DNA of 64,000 bases from Pararhizobium sp. A13 (GCF_040126305.1 NZ_CP149511.1:1054001-1118000); one strand, 5' to 3'. Positions 44,383 through 52,978 are shown, numbered from the stretch's first letter. The notes: generated from the sequence alone by a model not told the origin. Program-made: numbers and translations.

Positions 44383-45014
44383 CGGCCGGCAACCGCATTC
44401 CGCTGACCGAAATCGGTGACGACCTCGGTGATCAGCCCGGCTTCGCTCTGGACCGCCTGGAACTTCAGCTCGAGCAGTCGCAGCGTGTACAGCGCGAAAG
44501 GATACTGCTTGCCGCCGAGCGTCCCCCAGAGATGGTTCACCTCCTCCATCGTTGGCGAATAAAGATCGAAGATCAGCTTGAAGGCTTCCAGGTGATCCAG
44601 CGGGCTGCCGACCAGATTCTTCGTGAGGGAGTCCGGCGCGACTGAATTCTGATCAAATACGTTGTTGAACTGGAAGAACCGGATCGCTCGCGAAAGCATC
44701 AGCAATGCGTTTTCGTACTTGCCATGCGTGGCGACGACCAGGACGTGGAAGTTCAGAAAGATGGGAGGGTTCTGATAGACGGCGCGCAAGGCCATGTCGT
44801 TGCGGGCGTAGTGCGGCCCGTTCTTCAGCGCCTTTTCTTCGCGGAGATTGACCATCGAGAAGCTGAGAACATCGCGCGGCACCCCGGCGTTTGCGCCGTT
44901 GCCCACGCCCTCGGCGATGTTGGCAAGGCGAACCTGAGGCGCGACCGCCGCGTAAGCATCGGTCAGATGCTTATCGAGCTCGTTGATGACGATTGTCAGG
45001 GCATGCGACAGCAT
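44379..45014 (-). CDS. eCIS cap / tube-terminator protein, DUF4255 (Afp16/Pvc16-like)
   Basis: 211 residues from the ATG at 45014 (CAGGA upstream; a TTG further out is less likely). N-terminus MLSHALTIVINELDKHL, then DVLSFSMVNLREEKALKNGP, YQNPPIFLNFHVLVVATHGK, YENALLMLSRAIRFFQFNNV and YPFALYTLRLLELKFQA are the DUF4255 signature. In the Afp and PVC particles this family terminates the tube and sheath distal to the baseplate. First gene of the eCIS operon here, last in Serratia. Confidence 0.93.
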   Translation of the reverse strand: MLSHALTIVINELDKHLTDAYAAVAPQVRLANIAEGVGNGANAGVPRDVLSFSMVNLREEKALKNGPHYARNDMALRAVYQNPPIFLNFHVLVVATHGKYENALLMLSRAIRFFQFNNVFDQNSVAPDSLTKNLVGSPLDHLEAFKLIFDLYSPTMEEVNHLWGTLGGKQYPFALYTLRLLELKFQAVQSEAGLITEVVTDFGQRNAVAGR

Positions 45015-46159
45015 TGCGCTAATCCTGTGAGGCAAGCGTTCGTTTCATCTGTCCGAAGATGGCTGGATGCAGCGCGGACGCCTCGGCATCGCATCTCCAG
45101 GAAATTCGGAAGCTGAACCGGATGTTGAGGGATGCCCGCCTCAGCATCATCACTGCGTCCTCACCGCACCATCACGACAGTGGGCAACCAGATCCATGCG
45201 CCGAACTGGGCCGGAGGTCTTCGCATTCAAGACTGATCCGCCTAATGGATCACTGAGCCGAAGAACCGACGCCACCGGTCGGGGATAGAAGGGCAGACAG
45301 CATTCACTTCGCGTGTCGAAACGCCTTCAGGACCACGAACTCTTTGATGGCCGGCCGGATCGGCTCGCAGAATGGAGCCGAGGCCAGAGCGAACAAAACC
45401 TCTTACGTGCTTGAACCGCATCCAGGCAACGGCCCCGAAGCGCGGGAAAAGCGGCGGCGCAAGCCTATCACGACACATTCGCTTCAACTGGCGCTTCAAC
45501 TGGTCCGCCCGATCCAGCGCGGGCGATACATTTCCGTGATCCGCCAGCGTTTCGATGGATAGTCTGTACTCACTGCGCAACGAGAAATGAGTGACAGTTC
45601 CACAGGTGGATTGCGGCACTATAGCCTCATGATTGAGGAACGTACCAACAAGGACCAGGCGCAAATTGGCGACCGCCATCTGTTCAGGATTGTCGCATGG
45701 ATTGAGCAGGTATCGCCTCCCCGTTGGCGTGGTTGGGTATGGCACATAGATCCCCACGCCCAGCCAATCATGAGGCAACGCGCCTTCGATGATATCGAAA
45801 GCGCTTTCGACATCATCCGAGAGCAGCTCGGCGCCCAATCGTTGCCCGGTAATGACGATGAGTAAGCAGGCCTGCCCCCAGCTGCCGGGTCTATTCAAGG
45901 CTGCTCAAGCGCGACGAACACCATCGAGCTGATTTTTGGCCGGCTGCCGGCAAGGTGACCGGCAGTGGTGATGCGATGGTGATTGCAACGTGACCGAGCT
46001 AAATGATAGCTGCGCGCTGTAGAAAAAAATGCAGCAGTAAGGTACAAAGGCCTGTGCGCCAAGTATAGGAGCCGGCCGGGTTACCCTTCCCTGCAGGTGA
46101 AGCAGATTTTCATTCAACCTTAAATAGTGGATCATCCAATCAACGAAGGCGGCCAAGCC
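45015..46159. promoter_or_regulatory. 1.1-kb region between the eCIS operon and the divergent SARP-type regulator
   Basis: This gap must hold the eCIS operon promoter (minus strand) and that of the SARP regulator (plus strand). I see no strong -35/-10 pair or CRISPR-like repeat. It includes one plausible small gene at 45587-45865 and a longer antisense frame (45242-45898, minus strand) that covers the same bases, plus short frames without motifs. Confidence 0.4.
45587..45865 (+). CDS. small hypothetical protein near the SARP regulator
   Basis: 92 residues, soluble, acidic C-terminus, with a Trp-rich core IVAWIEQVSPPRWRGWVWHI and a helical end ESAFDIIREQLGA. The pattern (strand, Trp-Arg-Gly, strand, helix) resembles small proteins seen beside BTAD/SARP regulators, but I cannot name a family. 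The minus-strand frame 45242-45898 (218 residues) lies exactly antisense in the same codon phase, so base composition does not decide between them. No strong ribosome-binding site. Confidence 0.4.
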   Translation: MSDSSTGGLRHYSLMIEERTNKDQAQIGDRHLFRIVAWIEQVSPPRWRGWVWHIDPHAQPIMRQRAFDDIESAFDIIREQLGAQSLPGNDDE

Positions 46160-46999
46160 ATGCTCAACGTAATCATGCTGGGTGGCATATCCTTTGTTGT
46201 AAACGGTACTCGCATTAGAAATGAGCTCGGGCAGAGTGGACGGCGCCTGGCCTGCTACCTTCTGACATTTCCGGGCCGGGCTCATCGACGCGAAAAGCTA
46301 GCAGACTTGTTCTGGGAGAATCTGGAGCCGGACAATGCTCGCGCGGCCCTCAATACAGCTATATGGCGTTTGCGCAAGCTGCTCGAAACGAGCGGGAGTG
46401 CACGTGTGGCACGTCAACTTATTACGACCTCAGATGAGGTGATTTTAGAATCCTGCGAATCCATCTCCGTCGATCTTCACAGCTTCTTGGAACGGATAAG
46501 GAAATCCAGGGAACTGGCGACCGTTGGCAATGCAGCGGCAACCAGTTTCGCGCTGCAATCAGCAGTGGACGAATATGGTGGGCCATTTCTCGATGGGGAA
46601 GACCACGATTGGATCGTGCTGGAACGCGAACGGTTGCAGTGCCTCTATATGCGCGCGCTTGTAGACTTGATGAACAATGCAGCGCGCGACAAACGTTATG
46701 AAGATGCTCTTGACTATGGCCGGAGGATACTTGGTCATGACTCGCTGAGGGAGAATGTACATCGGAGCATGATGTTGCTGCTCGTCATGAACGGTCAGCG
46801 CGCCGAAGCCATACACCACTACGCACGGTGCAAAAGCCTGCTTTTTCAGGAGCTGAAGATTGATCCGATGCCGCAGACGATGCAGCTTGCGGAGTTGATC
46901 CGCAGCTCTGGCATTGATGCTAGTTTGGCTGAATTGGCTGAGACCCAATTCGTCGATTCCGCTCGCTTGAGAAAGGTTGGCGACGCATCGCACTTTTAG
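46160..46999 (+). CDS. SARP-type transcriptional activator (winged helix plus BTAD)
   Basis: 279 residues from the ATG at 46160 (AGGCGG upstream; a GTG at 46127 is possible). The N-terminal OmpR-like winged helix reads MLNVIMLGGISFVVNGTRIR, RRLACYLLTFPGRAHRREKL, ADLFWENLEPDNARAALNTA and IWRLRKLLE. A bacterial transcriptional activation domain follows, with TPR-like helices (ERLQCLYMRALVDLMNNAAR, YEDALDYGRRILGHDSLREN, HRSMMLLLVMNGQRAEAIHH). Such proteins activate neighbouring gene clusters. It lies 1.1 kb upstream of and divergent to the eCIS operon, hence its likely activator. No receiver domain, kinase or ATPase domain is attached. Codon usage is noticeably less GC-biased than in the surrounding genes. 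Confidence 0.88.
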   Translation: MLNVIMLGGISFVVNGTRIRNELGQSGRRLACYLLTFPGRAHRREKLADLFWENLEPDNARAALNTAIWRLRKLLETSGSARVARQLITTSDEVILESCESISVDLHSFLERIRKSRELATVGNAAATSFALQSAVDEYGGPFLDGEDHDWIVLERERLQCLYMRALVDLMNNAARDKRYEDALDYGRRILGHDSLRENVHRSMMLLLVMNGQRAEAIHHYARCKSLLFQELKIDPMPQTMQLAELIRSSGIDASLAELAETQFVDSARLRKVGDASHF

Positions 47000-47059
47000 C
47001 AGACCGTTGATCGCCAGAGATCAGCGCTTGTTGTTGGCATTGGTTTGGATTGGCTCTAT

Positions 47060-47320
47060 CGCGAACCCTGCCTCTCCAACAGCTCCGGCCGACTGAGCTC
47101 GACGACAATTTCGAAGTTCGGCTCTGAGCTCGAATTGAAGCCTTCACAATAACCATTCTACCAAGGATTGCCTGGCATGATGTAGACCGTCTTTGCTCCG
47201 ACGAGCGCAATCCGTCTCCTCAATGCCTTGGCGATGAATTCCGGACCATTGTCGGAACGAATATGCGCCGGGAAGCCGTGAAGGATGAAGAGATCGGGCA
47301 GGACAGCGTGTGTGAAAAGT
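47060..47320 (-). mobile_element. IS3-family transposase remnant (integrase core)
   Basis: The minus strand reads LPDLFILHGFPAHIRSDNGP, EFIAKALRRRIALVGAKTVY and IMPGNPW, then a TAG at 47158-47160, then NGYCEGFNS. This is the DDE integrase core of IS3-type OrfB around the second catalytic Asp (RSDNGPEFIA), with the conserved W-E-N-G-Y-x-E changed to W-stop-NGYCE. After FNS a frameshift follows (LRAEL reappears in another frame). Both ends and the other catalytic residues are missing, so it is dead. Confidence 0.85.
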
Positions 47321-48163
47321 GATGTACAAGCCCCATCAGAATTAAAATCTTCACCGGCAGAAAAGTGGATACAGAACGTAGCCCGACTAAATTTCCGATT
47401 CCCCTGCAAACGCTGTGATCAGGCGAAATAAAGTTCGCATCGTCTTGGTCGCGGACACCTGAAGCGGGCGCGATTGCAGCCGTGTTGGAATGGCAGGCAA
47501 GCTTCACATATGGACAGCCGTAGGATTGGCAAAGCCATCAACGCTCGTGACCCTGGACGCCCAAGCTCGACGCTAGATGCCGCGTTGCTCGTAACGGAAA
47601 CAGGCCGTCCGAATAACGGCCCGCCAACTCCTCAAAGGCGTCCCCGCTCTTGCTAGCATCGAAACCCGGCGCTCAAGACCATCGACGACTTCATCGCACA
47701 GCCGATCATTCGGGACTTCATCAGATGGTGGTGATTGGCAAGACACCACCAAGCCGCTCATTTGCCCCGGCTAGCGGCTACAACGGCATGAGGCATCGGG
47801 AATGCGGCGATATCCGTGTAACACCCACGCCGGCGTCGCGCAGCTCCACAAGACGCGCGATCCCACGCGCTGTCAGTAGAGCGTGGGAGATTTGGCGTTG
47901 AGAGAGATTCGGGCATTGATACGATAGCTCGGAACTAAGGAAACCTTATCCGAGGATTCGTATCAAATTCCGACGATAAGGGAAGCCATGGCAAGCGGCA
48001 ACTTTTCATCGAGCGCCTCTACCATACATTCAATGCGGCGGCTGGAGTCTATACGGCCAGTCGAAGCTAGCAGGTTGACCTTTACTGGGTATGAAGCGGA
48101 TTTGAACCCATTGATATCCATCGCATCGGATCGTAGTTTTGGTGCTTATGGCGTGCTGTAGCG

Positions 48164-48194
48164 TGGTTGCGGGGGCGGGATTTGAACCTGCGGC
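48164..48194 (-). other. tRNA-fMet-like 3' end fragment, possible attachment-site remnant
   Basis: On the minus strand the 31 bases read as the T-arm and acceptor end of an initiator tRNA: GCCGCAGGTTCAAATCCCGC followed by CCCCGCAACCA, including the encoded CCA. The T-stem has one mismatch. The similarity ends at 48194; no D-arm or anticodon arm follows toward 48240. Such 3' fragments are what tRNA-targeting integrases leave at the far end of an integrated element. Confidence 0.65.
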
Positions 48195-48653
48195 TGCAAC
48201 GAAAACTACTGAGCAAAAAAGGCAATCAAAGAGATAGCCAAGCGCTCAACTGTGCCGCACTTTCGATCAAATCGGAGAAGGCACAGGAGGTGTGAGCACA
48301 GTAGCCCTCGATTTTCATCTCCCAGTCCCCTGCCCCAAGCTCTTCGATATGGAACCTCCACGCAATGCCTCTTTACGACCTCAAGCCCACAGATGCGCCA
48401 GCGTGCGCCATGATGATCCATCGTCACCGAGAGTGACTGAACGTGATCCGCAAACACCCTACCTTGGAGGCAATCATGCCCGTTGCAGCTCACCGATCCG
48501 AAGCGCAGCCAAGGTCCAAGGGCCCACTCGCCGCTGATCGGGAGGTAGGAATAGAAGAGCAGGGCTCCGCGGGCTCCGGACCGTGTCTGTGCGAGCTTCT
48601 GCGCCGGTCAGCAACCCAGGAAAGCAATGTGTCCGCCGCGCTCGATGAAACGT

Positions 48654-48893
48654 TTAGATGCCGAGCATCTTCTTGGCTTCGTTGAGCGCTGCTATTGATC
48701 CGGCGTGATCGCCGGCGGCGTGCAACTCTTCACCTTTGGCACGCAGCTCCTTGACTTTCGTCATATCGGGCTCTGCAAGGGTTGCGGTCGGCAAGGCCGC
48801 ATCGATCGCGGCCATGATGCTCGGGCATTCATTGGCAAAAGCGGTCGCGGGGATGACCGACAAGAATAGTGCAAGCAGAACTGAACGTAACAT
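48654..48893 (-). CDS. small secreted hypothetical protein
   Basis: 79 residues from the ATG at 48893 (GGGAGAAA upstream); the longer frame from 49115 has no credible start. A Sec signal peptide MLRSVLLALFLSVIPATAFA with AFA-N cleavage leads to a mature part of about 58 residues with one Cys (NECPSIMAAIDAALPTA) and a helical, TPR-like end (ELRAKGEELHAAGDHAGSIA, ALNEAKKMLGI). Periplasmic small proteins of this shape are common in Rhizobiales, function unknown. Stands alone. Confidence 0.75.
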   Translation of the reverse strand: MLRSVLLALFLSVIPATAFANECPSIMAAIDAALPTATLAEPDMTKVKELRAKGEELHAAGDHAGSIAALNEAKKMLGI

Positions 48894-49316
48894 GGCCGTT
48901 TCTCCCGTGCCGGCCCGCGGGAACGCGCCGCGTCGACGACCGGCACGCCGATGGTAGCTCTTAATTCCGGCAGCGGCAACGATCCGGGAACTGTCTTGCG
49001 GCCCAGTTTGGTCGGCACGATCTCCATTACTCGCCGAGCAATTCGATACACTGGCTGCAGTGTTCTGAACAAACAGCACACGCCAACTCGCCTGTGAAAT
49101 TTCTAAACCTAGCAACAGAACCGTTTGTAGAGGTAGTTTTTCTGGAACGATATTCGAGCGTTGCTCCCTGCAATCTTTGCTTTGGGCCCAATTGAGGAGT
49201 ATTATCTAAAGTTAAGACTCTAGAGAATGATAGGGGTGCGGGCGGAAGACTGCATTACTATTTTCCTCATTGCGCTCCAATGTGGGCGAGGAAGCCCACG
49301 CTTTCGGGAGGAAAAG
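48894..49316. promoter_or_regulatory. promoter region for the small secreted protein and the TRAP operon, with a leader hairpin
   Basis: No gene. An inverted repeat GTGGGC (49282-49287) and GCCCAC (49294-49299) with loop GAGGAA lies 17 nt upstream of the TRAP binding-protein start, just before its ribosome-binding site GGGAGG. The hairpin could affect translation or mRNA stability. No clear promoter hexamers stand out. Confidence 0.4.
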
Positions 49317-50459
49317 ATGAAACGAAGGACCCAGATTGGGGTGAGGACGTCGCGTCGCAAATTCCTGAGCGGCGCGGCCATGGCGGGTGCGGCTATAATC
49401 GCCGCACCGAGTGTCGTCAAGGCGCAGGGGCCAGTCAACATGCGTTGGCAGAGCACATGGCCCTCCAAGGATATCTTTCACGAATTCGCGCTCGATTTCG
49501 CCAAGAAGGTCAACGACATGACCGGCGGTGACCTGAAGATCGAGGTGTTACCGGCGGGTGCTGTCGTGCCTGCCTTCGGCCTGCTCGACGCAGTGTCGCA
49601 AGGAACGCTCGACGGCGGCCACGGCGTGCTCGTCTACCACTACGGGAAACAGACGGCACTGGCACTCTGGGGGTCGGGGCCGGGCTTCGCAATGGATGCC
49701 AACATGCTGTTGGCATGGCACAAATATGGCGGCGGCAAGGAACTTCTCGCCAAGCTATATGAATCCATCGGCGCCAATGTTGTTTCATTCCCTTATGGGC
49801 CGATGCCGACACAGCCGCTCGGCTGGTTCAAGAAGCCCGTGGCCAAGGTTGAGGATCTCCAGGGACTGAAATTCCGCACTGTCGGCATCTCGATCGATGT
49901 CTTCACGGGTCTCGGGGCCGCCGTCAACGCGCTGCCGGGCGGCGAGATCGTCGGGGCATTGGATCGTGGCCTGCTCGACGCGGCCGAATTCAACAACGCC
50001 TCGTCCGACCGGGTGCTTGGTTTCCCGGACGTCTCGAAGATCTGCATGCTGCAGAGCTATCACCAGAATGCTGAGCAGTTCGAGGTCATGTTCAACAAGA
50101 CGAAATACGACGCGCTGCCGGAACAAATGAAGGCAATCATCTCCAACGCCGTCGAGGCTGCTTCGCAGGACATGGCCTGGAAGGCGATCGACCGCTATTC
50201 GAAAGACTATGTGGAGATGCAGACGACCGACAAGGTCAAATTCTACAAGACGCCTGAAGCGATCCTCAAGAAGCAATTGGAGGTTTACGACGAGGTCGTG
50301 AAGAAGAAGGCGGCAGAAAACCCGCTATTCAAGGAGATCCTCGAGTCCCAGCTTGCCTTTGCCGAGCGGGCGACGCGATGGGAACAGGACACCGTCGTCG
50401 GCCGGAGATTGGTGTTCGATCACTACTTCGGACAGGACGGGGTCGCGAAGGAATTCTGA
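49317..50459 (+). CDS. TRAP transporter substrate-binding protein (DctP/TakP-like), Tat-exported
   Basis: 380 residues from the ATG at 49317 behind GGGAGGAAAAG. Twin-arginine leader TSRRKFLSGAAMAGAAIIAA, cleavage near VVKAQ. The mature protein shows the DctP fold: MRWQSTWPSKDIFHEFALDF, GGDLKIEVLPAGAVVPAFGL, DLQGLKFRTVGISIDVFTGL (with the conserved Arg that binds the ligand carboxylate) and LDAAEFNNASSDRVLGFPDV. The subfamily resembles TakP, which binds 2-oxo acids such as pyruvate; mono- or dicarboxylic keto acid is therefore a reasonable ligand guess. First gene of a dctPQM-type operon. Confidence 0.9.
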   Translation: MKRRTQIGVRTSRRKFLSGAAMAGAAIIAAPSVVKAQGPVNMRWQSTWPSKDIFHEFALDFAKKVNDMTGGDLKIEVLPAGAVVPAFGLLDAVSQGTLDGGHGVLVYHYGKQTALALWGSGPGFAMDANMLLAWHKYGGGKELLAKLYESIGANVVSFPYGPMPTQPLGWFKKPVAKVEDLQGLKFRTVGISIDVFTGLGAAVNALPGGEIVGALDRGLLDAAEFNNASSDRVLGFPDVSKICMLQSYHQNAEQFEVMFNKTKYDALPEQMKAIISNAVEAASQDMAWKAIDRYSKDYVEMQTTDKVKFYKTPEAILKKQLEVYDEVVKKKAAENPLFKEILESQLAFAERATRWEQDTVVGRRLVFDHYFGQDGVAKEF

Positions 50460-50507
50460 TGTCATCACCGGGCAATCAACCCGGTGATGGTCATCCGGGG
50501 GGTACCC

Positions 50508-51176
50508 GTGGACGTTCAGCATTTTCTTCTCAGGATAGATGCGATCAGCGTGTGGGTCGGCAAAGCCGCGGCGTGGCTCATCATCGGGCTGATGACGCTT
50601 GTCTGCGTTGAGGTCTTCAAGCGCTACATCATGAACATGCCGACGGCATGGATCTTCGACGCCAGCAACATGTTCTACGGTACTCTGTTCATGCTCGCCG
50701 GAGCCTACGGGCTGGCGCAGAACGCCCACGTGCGGGGTGACTTTCTCTACAGCTCGCTCAGGCCGCGGATACAGGCCGGGCTCGACCTGGTCCTCTACAT
50801 CCTCTTCTTCCTGCCCGGCGTCGCCGCCCTCGTATACGCGGGCTACGACTACGCGGCACTTTCGTGGCGGATCGGCGAGCATTCAACCGTGACGGCGGAG
50901 GGGCCGCCGATCTATTACTTCAAGACCGTCATTCCGATAGCAGGTGCCCTCGTGTTGCTGCAGGGACTTGCCGAGATCACGCGCTGCATCGTCTGCCTCA
51001 GGACCGGAGAATGGCCGAGCCGCATCAAGGATGTCGAGGAGATGGACGTCGTCGCCGAGCAGCTTGCGCATAGTGAGCACATAGACGCAGAGACGCGCGA
51101 AGCCGCGATCGAGCGCGCCCAGGACATCGACAGGGCGGCGCGGCAACGTGGCCTGGGGGGAGACATCGAGACGTGA
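50508..51176 (+). CDS. TRAP transporter small permease (DctQ family)
   Basis: 222 residues with four predicted membrane helices: AAAWLIIGLMTLVCVEVFKR, IFDASNMFYGTLFMLAGAYG, LDLVLYILFFLPGVAALVYA and TVIPIAGALVLLQGLAEITR. The DctQ signature W..E.....F......AY....HVR.D is present (WIFDASNMFYGTLFMLAGAY, then NAHVRGDFLY). A GTG at 50508 with GGGGGG upstream is preferred to the GTG at 50484. An acidic cytoplasmic tail of about 50 residues is longer than usual. The stop overlaps the next start (GTGA). Confidence 0.88.
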   Translation: MDVQHFLLRIDAISVWVGKAAAWLIIGLMTLVCVEVFKRYIMNMPTAWIFDASNMFYGTLFMLAGAYGLAQNAHVRGDFLYSSLRPRIQAGLDLVLYILFFLPGVAALVYAGYDYAALSWRIGEHSTVTAEGPPIYYFKTVIPIAGALVLLQGLAEITRCIVCLRTGEWPSRIKDVEEMDVVAEQLAHSEHIDAETREAAIERAQDIDRAARQRGLGGDIET

Positions 51177-52915
51177 GCGATCCGTTCCTCGGACTGACGA
51201 TGCTGCTCCTCATCGTGATCGTCATCATGATGGGGTTCCCGACAGCCTTCACACTGATGGGGCTCGGCATGCTCTTCGGCTTTTATGCCTTCTACAATCC
51301 GGTCGAGCACTGGATCGACAATCGCGTCTTCGACCTGATGGTTCAGCGCACCTATGGCGCGATGACCAACGACGTCCTGATCTCCATCCCACTCTTTGTA
51401 CTGATGGGCTACGTGATGGAGCGGGGCGCGCTGGTCGACAAGATGTTCTACAGCATCCAGCTTTCTTTCCGGCGAGTGCCCGCGTCGCTTGCCGTTGCGA
51501 CGCTCATCGTTTGCACCTTCTGGGGCATTGCCAGCGGCCTCGTCGGCGCCGTGGTGGTGCTGATGGGCGTCATCGCGATGAACCCGATGCTGCGCGCCGG
51601 CTACGACGTGAGGCTCGCGTCGGGCGTCATCACCGCCGGCGGTACGCTGGGCATTCTAATCCCACCATCGGTAATGATCATTGTCTACGCGGCGGTTGCG
51701 GGGCAGTCGGTCGTTAAACTCTACGCCGCCGCGATGTTCCCCGGCTTTTTCCTCGCGCTTCTCTATCTCGGCTATGTTCTCGGCTGGGCGATGATCAATC
51801 CGAAGATTGCGCCCGCCTTGCCGGAGGAACAGACAAGAGTTCCGGTGCCCGCCTGGATGAGGAGCTTTGAGGCCCTCTATTCGCGTAACATGCTGGCCTC
51901 CCTACTTCGCGCGCTCTTCTCGCCGTCGCAGGCGATGGCGATTGAAACCGAGGAGGGACGGCTCACCTATTGGAAGCTGATCAAGAATGCCTGCGCCGCA
52001 CTGGTGCCCATCTCGCTGACCGTGTTCACGTTCGCGCTCGTGTGGTGGTATGTCGTCATCCATCCGCAAGCTTCGGCTGAGATCGAAGCGCCGGAAGGGC
52101 TTGAGGAGCTCGGCGCGCCGGCGGTCGATGCGGGGCCGGCGACGGTCGATGGGCCGGCAACCAGTTTCTACGTGACGTTCGGCATCATCGCAGCCATCGC
52201 CGCGGCTGTGCTCGTCCGCTACTACCGCAACATGACAGCCGATCGCTTGCAGGTCGTGAAGCTTCTGGTCTCCTCCGTCATGCCGCTGGGGATTCTCACA
52301 GTCGTCGTGCTCGCCGTTATCCTGTTTGGGATCACGACGGCGACCGAATCCGCTGCCGTCGGCGCTGCCGGGGCCTTCCTGCTGGCATTCCAGGCTCGGA
52401 CGCTCAACTGGAAGCGCGCCAAGGAAGCGGTGTTCCTGACCGCGAAGACGACGGCGATGGTGTGTTGGCTCTTCGTCGGATCGGCGCTTTTCTCGGCCGT
52501 CTTCGCCATCCTCGGCGGCCAGGCGCTGATCGAGGAATGGGTGCTGGCGCTCGACCTGACGCCGGTGCAGTTCATGATCTTGTCGCAGGCGATCATCTTC
52601 GTTCTCGGCTGGCCGCTCGAATGGACGGAGATCATCATCATCTTTGTGCCGATCTTCCTGCCGATGCTGAGGCACTTCGACATCGACCCGGTTCTCTGGG
52701 GCGTCCTCGTCTTCGTCAATCTGCAGGCGGCGTTCCTGTCGCCGCCGGTAGCGATGTCGGCATATTATCTCAAGGGCGTCTCGCCACCGCACGTCACCCT
52801 TAACCAGATCTTCGCGGGCATGATGCCCTACATGCTGATCGTCATCCTGTGCATGGTCATCATGTATGTCTGGCCGGGCATGGCACTCTGGCTTCCGAAC
52901 TATCTCTATGGCTAA
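51173..52915 (+). CDS. TRAP transporter large permease (DctM family) with central insertion
   Basis: 580 residues, about 150 longer than a standard DctM (about 425). N-terminal half FLGLTMLLLIVIVIMMGFPT, IPLFVLMGYVMERGALVDKM, FWGIASGLVGAVVVLMGVIA and GTLGILIPPSVMIIVYA are canonical. An insertion at about residues 223-350 contains two extra hydrophobic stretches (LVPISLTVFTFALVWWYVVI; YVTFGIIAAIAAAVLVRYY) and a Pro/Ala/Glu linker. The second half resumes with FGITTATESAAVGAAGAFLL and PVAMSAYYLKGVSPPHVTLN. Start GTG 51173 overlaps dctQ. The enlarged form is known in TakM-like subfamilies. Confidence 0.9.
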   Translation: MSDPFLGLTMLLLIVIVIMMGFPTAFTLMGLGMLFGFYAFYNPVEHWIDNRVFDLMVQRTYGAMTNDVLISIPLFVLMGYVMERGALVDKMFYSIQLSFRRVPASLAVATLIVCTFWGIASGLVGAVVVLMGVIAMNPMLRAGYDVRLASGVITAGGTLGILIPPSVMIIVYAAVAGQSVVKLYAAAMFPGFFLALLYLGYVLGWAMINPKIAPALPEEQTRVPVPAWMRSFEALYSRNMLASLLRALFSPSQAMAIETEEGRLTYWKLIKNACAALVPISLTVFTFALVWWYVVIHPQASAEIEAPEGLEELGAPAVDAGPATVDGPATSFYVTFGIIAAIAAAVLVRYYRNMTADRLQVVKLLVSSVMPLGILTVVVLAVILFGITTATESAAVGAAGAFLLAFQARTLNWKRAKEAVFLTAKTTAMVCWLFVGSALFSAVFAILGGQALIEEWVLALDLTPVQFMILSQAIIFVLGWPLEWTEIIIIFVPIFLPMLRHFDIDPVLWGVLVFVNLQAAFLSPPVAMSAYYLKGVSPPHVTLNQIFAGMMPYMLIVILCMVIMYVWPGMALWLPNYLYG

Positions 52916-52978
52916 GAAAGCCGCCTGCGGTCCTTCAGCAACCATCGTGCGTGTCTACAGCTCTCCCACGGCCCGACT

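Larger units (their letters stand above)
47000..48653. other. 1.65-kb debris region with IS remnant and tRNA fragment
   Basis: No intact gene. It holds an IS3-type transposase remnant (about 47060-47320), a tRNA 3' fragment (48164-48194) and short frames without motifs. The mixture suggests repeated insertion and decay at an element boundary. Confidence 0.55.

Noticed and set aside
19359..45014. Type VI secretion system or defective prophage
   Set aside because: No TssJLM membrane complex, ClpV, Hcp-type operon, terminase, portal, capsid or lysis genes. DUF4255, DUF5908, LysM adaptor, eCIS tape measure and the AAA+ ATPase fit an eCIS instead.
48206..48493. 95-residue minus-strand frame beside the tRNA fragment
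   Set aside because: No ribosome-binding site or recognisable motif, high Cys/His content typical of random frames, and it lies within a debris region.
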